Positions 26,719 to 36,261 of a DNA stretch of 64,000 bases are shown here, in pieces. The first letter of the stretch is position 1. Each line of letters opens with the position of its first letter. Origin of the DNA: RUG14300 sp964561145 (GTDB lineage: Bacteria; Bacillota; Clostridia; Christensenellales; CAG-1252); NCBI GenBank assembly GCA_964561145.1, contig CAZLNZ010000006.1, forward strand, positions 1-64,000. The letters run 5' to 3'. Position numbers and translations under genes: made by a program. The notes under the pieces were generated by a model. The model ran no database searches, had not been told where the DNA came from, and saw nothing but the letters and a program-made list of their open reading frames with translations.

Positions 26719-26812
26719 ATTGAAGGGTAGAAACGAATACTTGCAATTCTCGGTTTAACTTGGTTTTAAGGAAAATATCGTATTCTATCTCATAATACAA
26801 AGGAGTTAATAT

Positions 26813-27409
26813 ATGGCTGCATTTTGGGAAGGCTTATCATTGTTCGGAAAAATACTGTTTTGTACCGCACTTGCCGGCACAACGGTTTTAGTGATTCAAA
26901 TCATAATGCTAATAATCGGCTTTGCAGCAGGATCACTCGGTGACGTAGACGGCTTTGACGGTGATATTGATGCCGACGGTGACGGAATACCTGACGGCGG
27001 AGAAGGAATAGGAATGTTTACCGTAAAAGGTATAGTTGCTTTTTTCTCAATCGGTGGTTGGGTAGGTTTGGCAATGGATATGGCAGACTGTCATCCTGCC
27101 GTTACAGCCGTTGTCGCCGTTGTTTCAGGTATAGTCGCACTAATCGGAGTCGGATTTTTGTATAAGGGCTTGTACAAGTTACAATCGAGCGGTAATGTCA
27201 ATATTAATAATGCTGTTGGGAAAACAGCAGAGGTTTATCTGACCATTCCTGCAAACGGAGAGAATACCGGAAAGGTCAGCGTTACCGTACAAGAAAGGTT
27301 GATTGAGGCTGAAGCTCGTACAATGGGCGATTCTATAGCGACAGGAACATTGGTAAAAGTGGTTGACGTTATCAATGATGTATTGATTGTCGAACCATTG
27401 AATAAGTGA
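26813..27409 (+). CDS. NfeD-like membrane protein (YuaF type)
   Basis: The protein has 198 residues. A membrane segment at about 12-40 is followed by an acidic loop with DxDxDG calcium-site-like spacing (about 43-65). Two more hydrophobic segments lie at about 68-125. The C-terminal OB-fold domain (NAVGKTAEVYLTIP...GKVSV...LVKVVDVINDVLIVEP) is the NfeD hallmark. NfeD proteins work with flotillins at the membrane; the flotillin gene follows 89 bp downstream. Confidence 0.8.
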   Translation: MAAFWEGLSLFGKILFCTALAGTTVLVIQIIMLIIGFAAGSLGDVDGFDGDIDADGDGIPDGGEGIGMFTVKGIVAFFSIGGWVGLAMDMADCHPAVTAVVAVVSGIVALIGVGFLYKGLYKLQSSGNVNINNAVGKTAEVYLTIPANGENTGKVSVTVQERLIEAEARTMGDSIATGTLVKVVDVINDVLIVEPLNK

Positions 27410-27498
27410 AATTATAAAATACATAATCAACGCAGTATAAAACATAAACGTTTATTGCGTACTAATAATTGAACAAAAACATGGAGGTTTTTAATAAT

Positions 27499-28920
27499 AT
27501 GGCAACTTTAATGTCAATTTCAGGTGGAGCAATTGCCGGTATTGTAATTGCAATCGTACTGGTTTTAACATCGATTTTGTTGATGTTCTTAACCAGATAC
27601 AAGAAGTGTCCGTCGGATAAAATTATGGTTATTTACGGTAAAATCGGTAAGAATAGCGACGGAAGCTCTCGCTCTGCTAAATGTATTCACGGTGGTGCTG
27701 CATTTGTTATCCCCGTAATACAAGCTCACGCTTTTTTGGACTTAACTCCCATTTCCATTAGCGTTGACTTAAGAAACGCACTTTCAAAGCAGAACATAAG
27801 GGTAGACGTGCCCTCCAGATTTACAGTAGGTATTTCAACCGAGGGCGGCGTAATGCAAAACGCTGCCGAGAGATTGTTGGGATTAACTCTTAGTGAAATA
27901 CAAGAGCTTGCTAAGGATATTATCCTTGGTCAATTGCGTCTGGTTATCGCAACAATGGAAATCGAAGAAATCAATAACGACAGAGATAAATTCTTGGAGG
28001 CAGTATCCCGTAACGTTGAGACCGAGTTGAAAAAGATCGGTTTACGTTTGATCAACGTTAACGTAACCGATATTTCCGATGAATCGGGTTACATCAGTGC
28101 TTTAGGTAAGGAAGCAGCCGCTAAGGCAATCAACGCTGCTAAGATTTCTGTAGCTGAGGCTGATAAGGAAGGTTCGATCGGTGCTGCAAATGCTGTAAGA
28201 GAGCAAAGAATTATGGTAGCGGCTGCCGAAGCCGAGGCGATTAAGGGTGAAAATACCGCAAAAGCGGAAATCGCTGTTGCTCAAGCTGAGTTGAGAGAAA
28301 AGGAAGCCGAGGCAACCAAGGTCGCAACGGTTGCAGAAAAAACCAAGTCTGCCGAGGCGTTGGAGGAATCCTATTCTGCAGAAAAGGCAGCCGAATTGGC
28401 AAGAGCGCAACGCGAGCAAGCTACCTTGGAAGCGGACGTTATTGTTAAGAGTGATATCGAAAAGAGACGTAAGGAAATCGAAGCAGAAGCAGAGGCTGAG
28501 CAAATTCGTAGAAAGGCTCGTGGTGAAGCGGATGCAATCTATGCAAAGATGGAGGCACAGGCTCGTGGTATCAAGGCTATGCTCGATAACCAAGCTGCAG
28601 GTTATGCTGAAATCGTAAATGCTGCAGGCGGTAATCCCGATGCTGCTATGAGATTGATGATAACCGATAAGATTGAGAATATTGTTAGTACTCAAGTTGA
28701 AGCAATCAAGGGTGTTAAAATCGATAAAGTTACCGTATGGGACAGTGGTGCCAATCAAGATGGTAAAACTTCAACCGCAGGCTTTCTCTCCGGTTTACTA
28801 AAGAGTTTACCTCCTCTAAGTGATATTTTCGATATGGCTGGCTTAAAGCTCCCCGAAATTCTTGATGTCAACAAGACTGCGGAAAACAAAGTGGAGTCTA
28901 AGGAAGAGGAAACTGAATAG
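27499..28920 (+). CDS. floT: Flotillin-family SPFH protein
   Basis: The protein has 473 residues. I start at ATG 27499, after GGAGG with an 11-base gap; an in-frame TTG at 27469 is upstream of that site. One membrane helix (about 10-32) is followed by an SPFH/band-7 domain (KCPSDKIMVIYGKIG... VDVPSRFTVGIS... IGLRLINVNVTDISDESGYI) and a long Glu/Ala-rich coiled coil (about 210-360) with repeated EAEA/KAE motifs. Flotillins oligomerise in functional membrane microdomains. Pairing with the NfeD-like gene matches the yuaF-floT arrangement of Bacillus. Confidence 0.92.
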   Translation: MATLMSISGGAIAGIVIAIVLVLTSILLMFLTRYKKCPSDKIMVIYGKIGKNSDGSSRSAKCIHGGAAFVIPVIQAHAFLDLTPISISVDLRNALSKQNIRVDVPSRFTVGISTEGGVMQNAAERLLGLTLSEIQELAKDIILGQLRLVIATMEIEEINNDRDKFLEAVSRNVETELKKIGLRLINVNVTDISDESGYISALGKEAAAKAINAAKISVAEADKEGSIGAANAVREQRIMVAAAEAEAIKGENTAKAEIAVAQAELREKEAEATKVATVAEKTKSAEALEESYSAEKAAELARAQREQATLEADVIVKSDIEKRRKEIEAEAEAEQIRRKARGEADAIYAKMEAQARGIKAMLDNQAAGYAEIVNAAGGNPDAAMRLMITDKIENIVSTQVEAIKGVKIDKVTVWDSGANQDGKTSTAGFLSGLLKSLPPLSDIFDMAGLKLPEILDVNKTAENKVESKEEETE

Positions 28921-28946
28921 TTTTCTCATATTATGAATAAAAAACG

Positions 28947-28978
28947 AGAGCAGGGCATAGTCTTGCTCTTTTTTTTCG
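28947..28978 (+). terminator. Terminator after the flotillin gene
   Basis: AGAGCA (28947-28952) pairs with TGCTCT (28964-28969), extended by two more pairs, and is followed by a run of T's. Confidence 0.8.
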
Positions 28979-28984
28979 ATACAT

Positions 28985-29147
28985 TGCTTCGCAGTTATAT
29001 TCAGCTAACGCTGAGTTATATTCGACTACGTCGAGTTATATTGCTTCGCAGTTATATATTTGATCCGCAACTATATTTGCCTTGTGCAAATATAATATCA
29101 CTTTGACCAGAGGTCAAAATAACACTTTCAGCTTGACTGAAAATAAC
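28985..29147. repeat. Tandem array of mini-hairpins with constant linker
   Basis: Successive stem-loops lie about every 16-26 bp: TGC/GCA (28985), TCAGC/GCTGA (29001-29014), TCGAC/GTCGA (29022-29034), TGC/GCA (29042), TATATTTGC/GCAAATATA (29072-29094), TTTGACC/GGTCAAA (29102-29118) and TTTCAG/CTGAAA (29126-29142). The linker is GTTATATT four times in the left half (28994, 29015, 29035, 29051), then the reverse complement ATAAC in the right half (29119, 29143). Stem sequences differ while the fold is kept. It is non-coding; function is unknown. Confidence 0.8.
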
Positions 29148-29407
29148 GCTGTTTCCAACGCAAACAATACAACTCATACATTTTTTAATGTAAGTCGAAC
29201 AAGTATAAAGAGTGTAACTTTTTACAATAAGTGTAAAAAAATTATTTTTTTAATTATTTTTTAAAGGGGTGCCATTATAATAAACTCATAATAGATAAAA
29301 GTTGGGTTCTGGTTTGGTTTAAATAACATTTGACAATGCTGTTAAAATCGAACAAAATGTATTATAATAGATAATAGGAAGTGAAAACACTTTTTGTCGG
29401 AGGATGT

Positions 29408-30877
29408 ATGAAAAAAATAAATTCGATAATATGTATTGTGCTTTTAGTAATATTGTCGGTTAGCCTATGTGCATGCGATACCGGTGAAATCGGGCTTAGT
29501 GCCTATGATATTGCGGTAAAGAATGGGTTCGTTGGAAGCGAGTCGGAGTGGCTGGCATCACTTCAAGGTAGCGATACCGGTAAATCCGCATACGAGATTG
29601 CCGTTAAGAACGGTTATGACGGCAGTGAGACCGAGTGGCTTGAATCTTTGAAGGGCAAGGACGGCTTGGATGGCGAGAACGGTAAGGACGCACCGGAGAT
29701 AACCATTACGGATATATACAATGCTATGGTGGAAAACGGTTACGAGGGTAGCTTTGTCGATTTCGTTTCAGAGTATATTGATAGTACCGTTCTTAATAAT
29801 ACTGCGGAAGCGTACGTTTCCAGAGCAGTTTTAAGTGCAGTAAGCATTTTTTCCGAGTTTAAACGTGACGTAATTACCGGCGGATGGGGTTGGAGCTATT
29901 CAAAAACCGAAGAAACCTATTACTCCGCAGGCTCGGGCGTTATTTATAAGCTTGACAAGGATGACGGTAGTGCGTATATCATTACAAATTATCACGTAGT
30001 GTACGATTCGGAAAGTAAGACAAAGAGCGGTGTCAGCGATAATATTCTCGTATACTTATACGGAAAGGAAATCGAATCGGGAGCAATGAAAGCAACCTAT
30101 GTCGGCGGTTCTCTAAATTATGACATTGCGGTACTAAGAATAGATAACAATGATATTTTGAAAAACAGTGATGCAGAAGCAGTTACTGTAGCCGACAGTA
30201 ATCATGTTGTAATCGGACAAACGGCTATAGCGATAGGAAACGCTGAAGGAGATGGCATCTCTGTAACTTCCGGTATCGTTAGCGTTGATAGTGAGAATTT
30301 ATCAATGACCGGTGCTGATGACGTGACACAAGTTACTTTTAGAGTAATGAGGGTAGACACTGCAGTAAATAGCGGTAACTCCGGAGGCGGATTATTCGAT
30401 GAGTACGGACAACTTATCGGAATAGTAAATGCAAAGATAATATCAAGTGATGTAGAGAATATCGGTTATGCAATTCCATCAAATGTTGCTATAAACGTAG
30501 CACAGAATATAATAGATAATTGTGACGGTGCAACCAATACTTGCGTAAAGAAGTGCTTGTTAGGAATTACTGTATCGATAATCGATAAGCGAGCGGAATA
30601 CGATAAAGAGGATCAACTGACCCATATCTACGACACCGTTCAGGTTCAAGAGGTTACAGCGGGATCGCTTGCTTCAGATTTGTTGAAATCAGGTGATATT
30701 TTAAAGAGCATTAGCATAAACGGTGTTAAGCATGATATCAATAGACAGTTTATAGTGGTCGATTTGATGTTAACGGCAAGAGAAGGTGATACCCTAACTC
30801 TGGTATTTGAAAGAGACGGTGTCGAGCTCAGCGGTAACTTAAAGATAACGTACTCATGCATAAGTGATGTACGCTAA
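29408..30877 (+). CDS. HtrA/DegP-like trypsin-type serine protease lipoprotein
   Basis: The protein has 489 residues from ATG 29408, which has GGAGG just upstream; the GTG at 29381 is too far from the signal peptide. A lipoprotein signal ends LCAC at about 21-24. Two copies of an AYxIAVKNGxxGSExEWLxSLxG motif follow (about 29-83), then a GKDGLDGENG stretch. The trypsin-like domain shows all three catalytic residues: His196 in NYHVV, Asp239 in YDIAVLRI and Ser325 in NSGNSGGGLF. A PDZ-like C-terminus (VQEVTAGSLAS..LKSGDILKSI) completes an HtrA-type protein. It probably acts in protein quality control or processing outside the membrane. Confidence 0.88.
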   Translation: MKKINSIICIVLLVILSVSLCACDTGEIGLSAYDIAVKNGFVGSESEWLASLQGSDTGKSAYEIAVKNGYDGSETEWLESLKGKDGLDGENGKDAPEITITDIYNAMVENGYEGSFVDFVSEYIDSTVLNNTAEAYVSRAVLSAVSIFSEFKRDVITGGWGWSYSKTEETYYSAGSGVIYKLDKDDGSAYIITNYHVVYDSESKTKSGVSDNILVYLYGKEIESGAMKATYVGGSLNYDIAVLRIDNNDILKNSDAEAVTVADSNHVVIGQTAIAIGNAEGDGISVTSGIVSVDSENLSMTGADDVTQVTFRVMRVDTAVNSGNSGGGLFDEYGQLIGIVNAKIISSDVENIGYAIPSNVAINVAQNIIDNCDGATNTCVKKCLLGITVSIIDKRAEYDKEDQLTHIYDTVQVQEVTAGSLASDLLKSGDILKSISINGVKHDINRQFIVVDLMLTAREGDTLTLVFERDGVELSGNLKITYSCISDVR

Positions 30878-30975
30878 AAGATACCCCCGTTTGTGTTTTT
30901 TTGGGAAAAACGATAGGCGTGTACTTTAAATCGATATGCGTTTATGGTCGAAATAAGAAAAAAAGAATGTCGGTT

Positions 30976-31008
30976 GAAGAAGTCTGAAAAATCAGGCTTC
31001 TTCTTTTT
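30976..31008 (+). terminator. Terminator after the HtrA-like gene
   Basis: A 12-bp stem (30976-30987 and 30992-31003, one G-U pair) with a 4-nt loop is followed by five T's. Confidence 0.85.
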
Positions 31009-31251
31009 GCTCAATGTCAAATGTCGGGGCGGAGATATTTTACACTTGATCACACAGTTTAATCTTTTTAGCTAATAATACAAGCCGAAGATTTTATCGT
31101 TCGGACGAAATACTTTTTCAGTTAGGGATGCATATTGTGAATAATAATACACGAGCACCTCTTTTTTGCATAAAAAATGAATAAAAACCGATTCGTTTCG
31201 GAAAATAGCTCTAATTTTACTGTAAATTTTTACGCAAGCCCTTTTTGTTAG

Positions 31252-31281
31252 TTGACACGACTTTTAAGTATTATATATAAT
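31252..31281 (+). promoter_or_regulatory. Promoter upstream of the peptide-transport operon
   Basis: TTGACA (31252-31257), an 18-nt spacer and TATAAT (31276-31281) lie about 70 bp before ATG 31352. A small TAGCTC/GAGCTA stem (31319-31340) lies in the leader just before the GAGGAG ribosome site. The rest of the 31009-31351 gap shows nothing else. Confidence 0.75.
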
Positions 31282-31351
31282 GTATTTTAGATATTTTTAT
31301 TTACGTATTATTTGTTCGTAGCTCAAACATATTCGAGCTATAGAGGAGCTT

Positions 31352-32527
31352 ATGAGAAAAAGTATTATTATTCTTTTTGTCCTAGCACTGCTTCTAACCC
31401 TTTCCGTTTTCTTTGTTGCTTGTAACGAGGATGTATCGGTCGAAGACCAAACCAAGGTTGTTTTTGAAATGGAAGGCGGGAGCTATAAGAATTGCGAAGG
31501 AAGCATTGTTTATTATTACCCTCTCAAGGAAGGAGAGGAACATCTTATTGTTGCTCCTAAAACCTTGACTGCAGGAAAGGATGATGTTACTAGAGAAGGC
31601 TTTGTGTTAAAGGGCTGGTTTAAGACGAAAGAAGAGGTTGACGGCAACGTTATTTATTCCGATGAATGGGATTTCGATAAGGATAAAATTGTTGCAGGTG
31701 AAGGGGTAACCTTGTATGCAAAATGGAAAAGCGTTGTTAGCTATACCTACAAGCTGTGTTATCGTGACGGAGATCAGGATATAGATTTGTGGTCGTATGA
31801 GGTAGAGGAGGGCGAGAGTTTCTCCGATTATTTAGATCATCGTAACGACAGAAGCGGCTATACATTTTTAAAATTTGTCGATCAAAACGGAACCGATTGG
31901 GACGAATCCTTTAAGCATCCAGGTGGAGATGAGGATGTGGAGATTAAGGTTTACGCAAGCTACATCGATGGTGAGTACGAGTTGGTTAAAACAGCTAAAG
32001 AGCTTAAGTCTGCCGCCACAAAGGGAAGAAATATCTATCTGTTGAATGATATTGATCTTGACGGTGCTTCTTTGAGTTTTAAGAAAGGATACAGTGGTAT
32101 ATTTGCAGGAAACGGATTTACCGTAAGTAACTTTGAACTAAGCTATAGTGACGGAAAATATGACCTAATAGAAGACTATGAAGATGATAGCAAGAATTCT
32201 CTTATGATTAGCCTATTTGGTGAAACTGAGAATGCAGTTATTTCTGATGTTAGCTTTGTCGATGTAAAACTTAACATTAGCACAACTAATAGCTTGATAT
32301 ACAAGATTTATGTTGCTCCTATTTCCGTAAAGGGAGGTGTATCATTGAATAATGTCAGCTTTGACGGTACTTACTCTATTAGCAAACTTCCCAAAGGATT
32401 TATTCAAGATGACGTGATAGATAGCGATAAGATAATTATTGCCGAAAATACCCCCTGGATTATAAAGGGTGATTCAAAATGTGAAAACGGCTCGTTCTCC
32501 TTTGTTTTGGAGAATGAGGAAGAATAA
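31352..32527 (+). CDS. Lipoprotein with Listeria-Bacteroides (InlB-type) repeat
   Basis: The protein has 391 residues. The lipobox is FVAC at about 24. The first half has InlB B-like repeat features: VVFEMEGGSY..., REGFVLKGWFKT and GVTLYAKWKS, then a second weaker unit. The C-terminal half (LKSAATKGRNIYLLNDIDLDG..., FAGNGFTVSNFEL) resembles the GLUG/beta-helix segments of surface proteins. It is the first gene after the promoter at 31252 and lies 33 bp before the oligopeptide-binding protein gene. It probably binds something at the surface; the ligand is unknown. Confidence 0.75.
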   Translation: MRKSIIILFVLALLLTLSVFFVACNEDVSVEDQTKVVFEMEGGSYKNCEGSIVYYYPLKEGEEHLIVAPKTLTAGKDDVTREGFVLKGWFKTKEEVDGNVIYSDEWDFDKDKIVAGEGVTLYAKWKSVVSYTYKLCYRDGDQDIDLWSYEVEEGESFSDYLDHRNDRSGYTFLKFVDQNGTDWDESFKHPGGDEDVEIKVYASYIDGEYELVKTAKELKSAATKGRNIYLLNDIDLDGASLSFKKGYSGIFAGNGFTVSNFELSYSDGKYDLIEDYEDDSKNSLMISLFGETENAVISDVSFVDVKLNISTTNSLIYKIYVAPISVKGGVSLNNVSFDGTYSISKLPKGFIQDDVIDSDKIIIAENTPWIIKGDSKCENGSFSFVLENEEE

Positions 32528-32560
32528 TTGATTTAAACAGAATTGTAAAGGAGATATAGT

Positions 32561-35173
32561 ATGAAAGGAAAAAGATTACACGTTGTTTTAGTAGCAATAG
32601 TAGCATTGGTAATCTTTGCTTCGGTTATTGTTTTAACCGCATGTAAGGATGTTAATACCGATAAAACCTATTTTGATAACGAAAACGATCCGTTGGTATT
32701 TTCAACTCAAGAGGTTGATAAGGTATTTAACCCATTCTTCTCAACTTCTGCTACCGATAGCAATGTGGTCGGAATGACCCAGATATCGATGCTTTCGAAT
32801 GATAAAGAGGGTGTTGTGGCATACGGTGATGACGAAGCTGTTGTTGTTAAAGATTTAGAAAAGGTGACCGAAGGAGAGGGCGAAGAACAAACCACGACCT
32901 ACAAATTTGTATTGAAAAACAATATCAAATTCTCTAACAATTCCCCTTTGACAATTAAGGACGTATTATTCAACCTATATGTCTATCTTGATCCCGCTTA
33001 TACCGGAAGCAGTACTATTTATTCAACAGATATCGTTGGATTGAAAGAGTACCGCACCCAAGAGTCCTCCGATGATGAGCAAGATAACTTTAAAAATCAA
33101 TTCAAAATCGAGGCAGAAGCACAGATAGATGCTCTTGTTTCTGCTTGTTCCGAGATACTCGATGAGGATAGCACAATAAGTGAAGAGGGTTTCCTTGAGG
33201 CACTTCAAGAGTATGTTTCCTTGAGCGATGTATATAAGGATGTCGTTGTAAACTATAATAAGGCAATCGAACTCTTTAAGGAGGAATTGAACAGCGATTA
33301 TTCTAATAGCATCGACTCTTATGAGGATATGACCTTTAAGGATAAAGAGGGCAATATTTATAAGAACCTACTAACTACCGATGTCGAAGTTTTCTTGTAC
33401 AACGAAGGCTATATTACTTGGAATAAAAAGGATGCTAAAATCGAATCGTCATTAACCACTCCCGGACAAGAGGCTTCCTTGAAAAACTGGACAAAGGAGC
33501 AAGCAATCGATATCGTGCTTAAGGATATGATTCCCGGCAAAATGGACCAAGTCATTTCATATTGGATGACAGGAACTTCTTTGAGCGAGTATCTTGAAAA
33601 CAAGGCAATGGAGGAGTACTTTAAGAACGCAGATAGAGCTTATCCGAACATTTCCGGTATTAAGTTTGCAAACAGAACCGAAGCTGTTACCGTAAACGAT
33701 GTTGTTTATGATGTTCCCACCTATGCAGAGGACGGCAGTGTTTCCCAAGGCAATGAGGTTTTGACAATTCAAATTCACAAGGTTGACCCTAAAGCAATTT
33801 GGAACTTTGCTTTTGCAGTAGCTCCTATGTATTACTATTCCGATGAAGCACATATCGCCGCCTTCGATTATGAAAGCAATTTCGGCGTAGAATATGCTTC
33901 TCAGAGCTTCATGAACAATGTTGTTAAAAATTCCGATAAGATAGGTGTCCCCGTTGGTGCAGGTCCCTATGCTGCCTCAAAGAGTTCCGGTGGAATAACC
34001 AATGTTGCGGCAGGTGACTTCTATGATAAGGGTGTTATTTATTTCGAGCGTAATCCTTATTATGTAATGGGTGCTGCAAAGATTAAAAAGGTACGTTTCC
34101 AAGTAGTATCTTCTACATCTATACTTAACTCTTTATATGTCGGCGAAATCGATTATGCAGAGCCTAATGCTAAACCTGAGACCATTGCCGAACTCAACGG
34201 AAAGCGTGATCAAGGAATCGGAAATAAGAGCATACGTACCTCCGGTTACGGATATATCGGAATCAATGCAGGTAAGGTTCCCAGTCTTGCTGTCAGAAAG
34301 GTTATTATGTACTGTATCAACACCCAAGAGTGTGTTGATTACTATAAGACAACCGCAAAGGCTATTTATCGTTCAATGAGTATGTCCAACTGGGCATATC
34401 CCGAGGGCTGTACCTCTTACTATCCTTATATCGCAGGAAAGATACCTACAAATCTTAATGTCGTTGATCCCGAATATAAGGCGTATGTAAATAAGCTCGG
34501 CAAGAAAGCAGGTGATTATTTGACAGAGGCTGAGCAAAAAGCGTTCCTTGTAGGAATGATTGAAGACGCAGGTTATACCCTTAATGCAAACGATATTTAT
34601 CAAAAGGGTAACAGCAAATTGGAGTACACCTTTACTATTGCGGGCGAGGAAACAGACCACCCTGCATACAATGCAATGGTTCATGCAGGCGAACTCCTCA
34701 ATAAGATTGGCTTTAACATTACAGTTAGCACCGATGCACAAGCATTAAAGAAGCTTTCAACGGGTAGCTTAACCGTATGGGCTGCGGCTTGGGGTTCAAC
34801 TATCGATCCCGATATGTATCAAGTATATCATAAGGATTCCAATGCGACCTCGGTACTTAACTGGGGATATAAGCAGATCTTAAGAGATGAAAATACATAT
34901 TCCGAAGAGATTGAGATTATCAATGAATTGTCCGAATTGATTGAAAAGGCACGTGAAACGGATGATCAAAAAACGAGAAAGAATTTGTATTCAAAGGCAC
35001 TGGATCTTGTAATGCAGCTTGCCGTGGAACTTCCCACCTATCAAAGAGATGACTTGTTTGCGTTCAATACAAACAAGATAGACGTATCTACCCTTACCCC
35101 GGACAGCGAAACCTCTCCTTATAAGGGCTTAACCAGCGATATGCACTTAATCTCTTTGAACGAAGAAAAATAA
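32561..35173 (+). CDS. Oligopeptide ABC transporter substrate-binding lipoprotein (OppA-like)
   Basis: The protein has 870 residues, far longer than usual for SBP_bac_5 (about 520-600). The lipobox LTAC is at about 28. Family features are FKNNIKFSNNSPLTIKDVLFNL early, GVPVGAGPYAASK and FERNPYYVMGAAKIKKVRFQVV in the middle, and LYVGEIDYAEPN and AAWGSTIDPDMYQVYHKDS late. The extra ~270 residues are mostly a charged insert (about 160-390) between the first two. It delivers peptides to the OppBC-DF-like permease encoded next. A stem-loop follows its stop (35205-35230). Confidence 0.88.
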   Translation: MKGKRLHVVLVAIVALVIFASVIVLTACKDVNTDKTYFDNENDPLVFSTQEVDKVFNPFFSTSATDSNVVGMTQISMLSNDKEGVVAYGDDEAVVVKDLEKVTEGEGEEQTTTYKFVLKNNIKFSNNSPLTIKDVLFNLYVYLDPAYTGSSTIYSTDIVGLKEYRTQESSDDEQDNFKNQFKIEAEAQIDALVSACSEILDEDSTISEEGFLEALQEYVSLSDVYKDVVVNYNKAIELFKEELNSDYSNSIDSYEDMTFKDKEGNIYKNLLTTDVEVFLYNEGYITWNKKDAKIESSLTTPGQEASLKNWTKEQAIDIVLKDMIPGKMDQVISYWMTGTSLSEYLENKAMEEYFKNADRAYPNISGIKFANRTEAVTVNDVVYDVPTYAEDGSVSQGNEVLTIQIHKVDPKAIWNFAFAVAPMYYYSDEAHIAAFDYESNFGVEYASQSFMNNVVKNSDKIGVPVGAGPYAASKSSGGITNVAAGDFYDKGVIYFERNPYYVMGAAKIKKVRFQVVSSTSILNSLYVGEIDYAEPNAKPETIAELNGKRDQGIGNKSIRTSGYGYIGINAGKVPSLAVRKVIMYCINTQECVDYYKTTAKAIYRSMSMSNWAYPEGCTSYYPYIAGKIPTNLNVVDPEYKAYVNKLGKKAGDYLTEAEQKAFLVGMIEDAGYTLNANDIYQKGNSKLEYTFTIAGEETDHPAYNAMVHAGELLNKIGFNITVSTDAQALKKLSTGSLTVWAAAWGSTIDPDMYQVYHKDSNATSVLNWGYKQILRDENTYSEEIEIINELSELIEKARETDDQKTRKNLYSKALDLVMQLAVELPTYQRDDLFAFNTNKIDVSTLTPDSETSPYKGLTSDMHLISLNEEK

Positions 35174-35204
35174 AGCTTTCAATTTTAATCTACAGATAAT
35201 TTAC

Positions 35205-35230
35205 GCCCTTTCTCTGTTTTGAGAAGGGGC
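35205..35230 (+). promoter_or_regulatory. Intercistronic stem-loop after the binding-protein gene
   Basis: Ten-bp arms (35205-35214 and 35221-35230, one G-U pair) surround a 6-nt loop, with no T-run after. Such stem-loops behind binding-protein genes commonly protect the upstream message or reduce read-through, giving more binding protein than permease. Confidence 0.6.
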
Positions 35231-35246
35231 GAAAGGGTTTACAGCA

Positions 35247-36254
35247 ATGTTTAAATATATAGTTAAAAGAATACTGATATCCGTTATAGTATTGATAGGT
35301 GTATCTCTTATAATTTACACAATGGTAAGACTTATGCCTACAGACTATGTGGATACCAAATATGCAAGTCAGCTTCAAAACGGTTCCATGTCACAAGAGG
35401 ATGTTGATCATTTCAAGGAGCTATACGGAATAGGAGATAATTCCTTTAAAGGAATTGTCGGGGGCTACTTTAAGTGGTTCGGCAATATGTGCAAGGGTGA
35501 TCTAGGTTTGTCTTTTAAGTATGAGAAGCCGGTTGGTCAGGTTATAACGGAGAATATGTGGATATCCTTTGCGATAGCTTTTATTGCCACCATTCTTCAA
35601 TTTTTAATTGCGATTCCTTTGGGTATATCCTCTGCAACCCACCAATATTCGGCAAGAGATTATACTGTTACCGTATTTACAATGATCGGATTATCCCTTC
35701 CTACATATTTCTTTGCGGCAATAGTAATAAAGATATTTGCAGTCGATTTGGGAATACTTCCGTCAAACGGCTTAATTTCATCTACTGCGAACTATACGAA
35801 GGATTTCTTGGGTACTCTAACAAAGCTCGGAGATATGGCGGAGCACTTGGTTTTACCCATCTTCGTAAGTGTTATTTTGTCAATTGGCGGCTTGATGCGT
35901 TATACGAGAACTAATACCTTAGAGGTATTAAGTGCAGATTACATACGAACCGCAAGAGCAAAGGGTTTGTCTGAAAAAACAGTAATCTACAAGCATGCCT
36001 TTAGAAACACCTTGATTCCCTTGGCAACCCTTTTAGCGGGAACCCTACCTTCACTTTTCGGAGGAATGATGATAACTGAGGAGGTTTTTGCGATAGACGG
36101 TATAGGAAGACTTGCATATAAGGCACTAATGGAGGGAGATATTCCCTTTGTTATGGGTTATAATATGTTCCTTGCAATACTGACGGTAATAGGAACTTTG
36201 CTTTCGGATATAATGTATTCCATTGTAGATCCGAGGGTTAAGATAACGAAGTAG
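35247..36254 (+). CDS. oppB: Oligopeptide ABC permease, OppB-like
   Basis: The protein has 335 residues with an N-terminal helix (VKRILISVIVLIGVSLIIYTMVRLMP region) and five further membrane segments. The cytoplasmic EAA-type loop (YIRTARAKGLSEKTV..KHAFRNTLIP) contacts the ATPases. It forms the translocation pore with the OppC-like protein encoded seven bases downstream. Confidence 0.92.
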   Translation: MFKYIVKRILISVIVLIGVSLIIYTMVRLMPTDYVDTKYASQLQNGSMSQEDVDHFKELYGIGDNSFKGIVGGYFKWFGNMCKGDLGLSFKYEKPVGQVITENMWISFAIAFIATILQFLIAIPLGISSATHQYSARDYTVTVFTMIGLSLPTYFFAAIVIKIFAVDLGILPSNGLISSTANYTKDFLGTLTKLGDMAEHLVLPIFVSVILSIGGLMRYTRTNTLEVLSADYIRTARAKGLSEKTVIYKHAFRNTLIPLATLLAGTLPSLFGGMMITEEVFAIDGIGRLAYKALMEGDIPFVMGYNMFLAILTVIGTLLSDIMYSIVDPRVKITK

Positions 36255-36261
36255 GTGGATT

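Noticed and set aside
28102..28758. Long minus-strand frame opposite the flotillin gene
   Set aside because: Shadow of the repetitive Glu/Ala coiled-coil codons; the plus frame has clear family motifs.
28985..29147. Reading the hairpin array as a multi-terminator
   Set aside because: Stems are short, AT linkers are not T-runs, and a good terminator already lies at 28947-28978.
29082..29264. 60-codon frame across the hairpin array
   Set aside because: Low-complexity translation, no ribosome site; the hairpin pattern explains the sequence.
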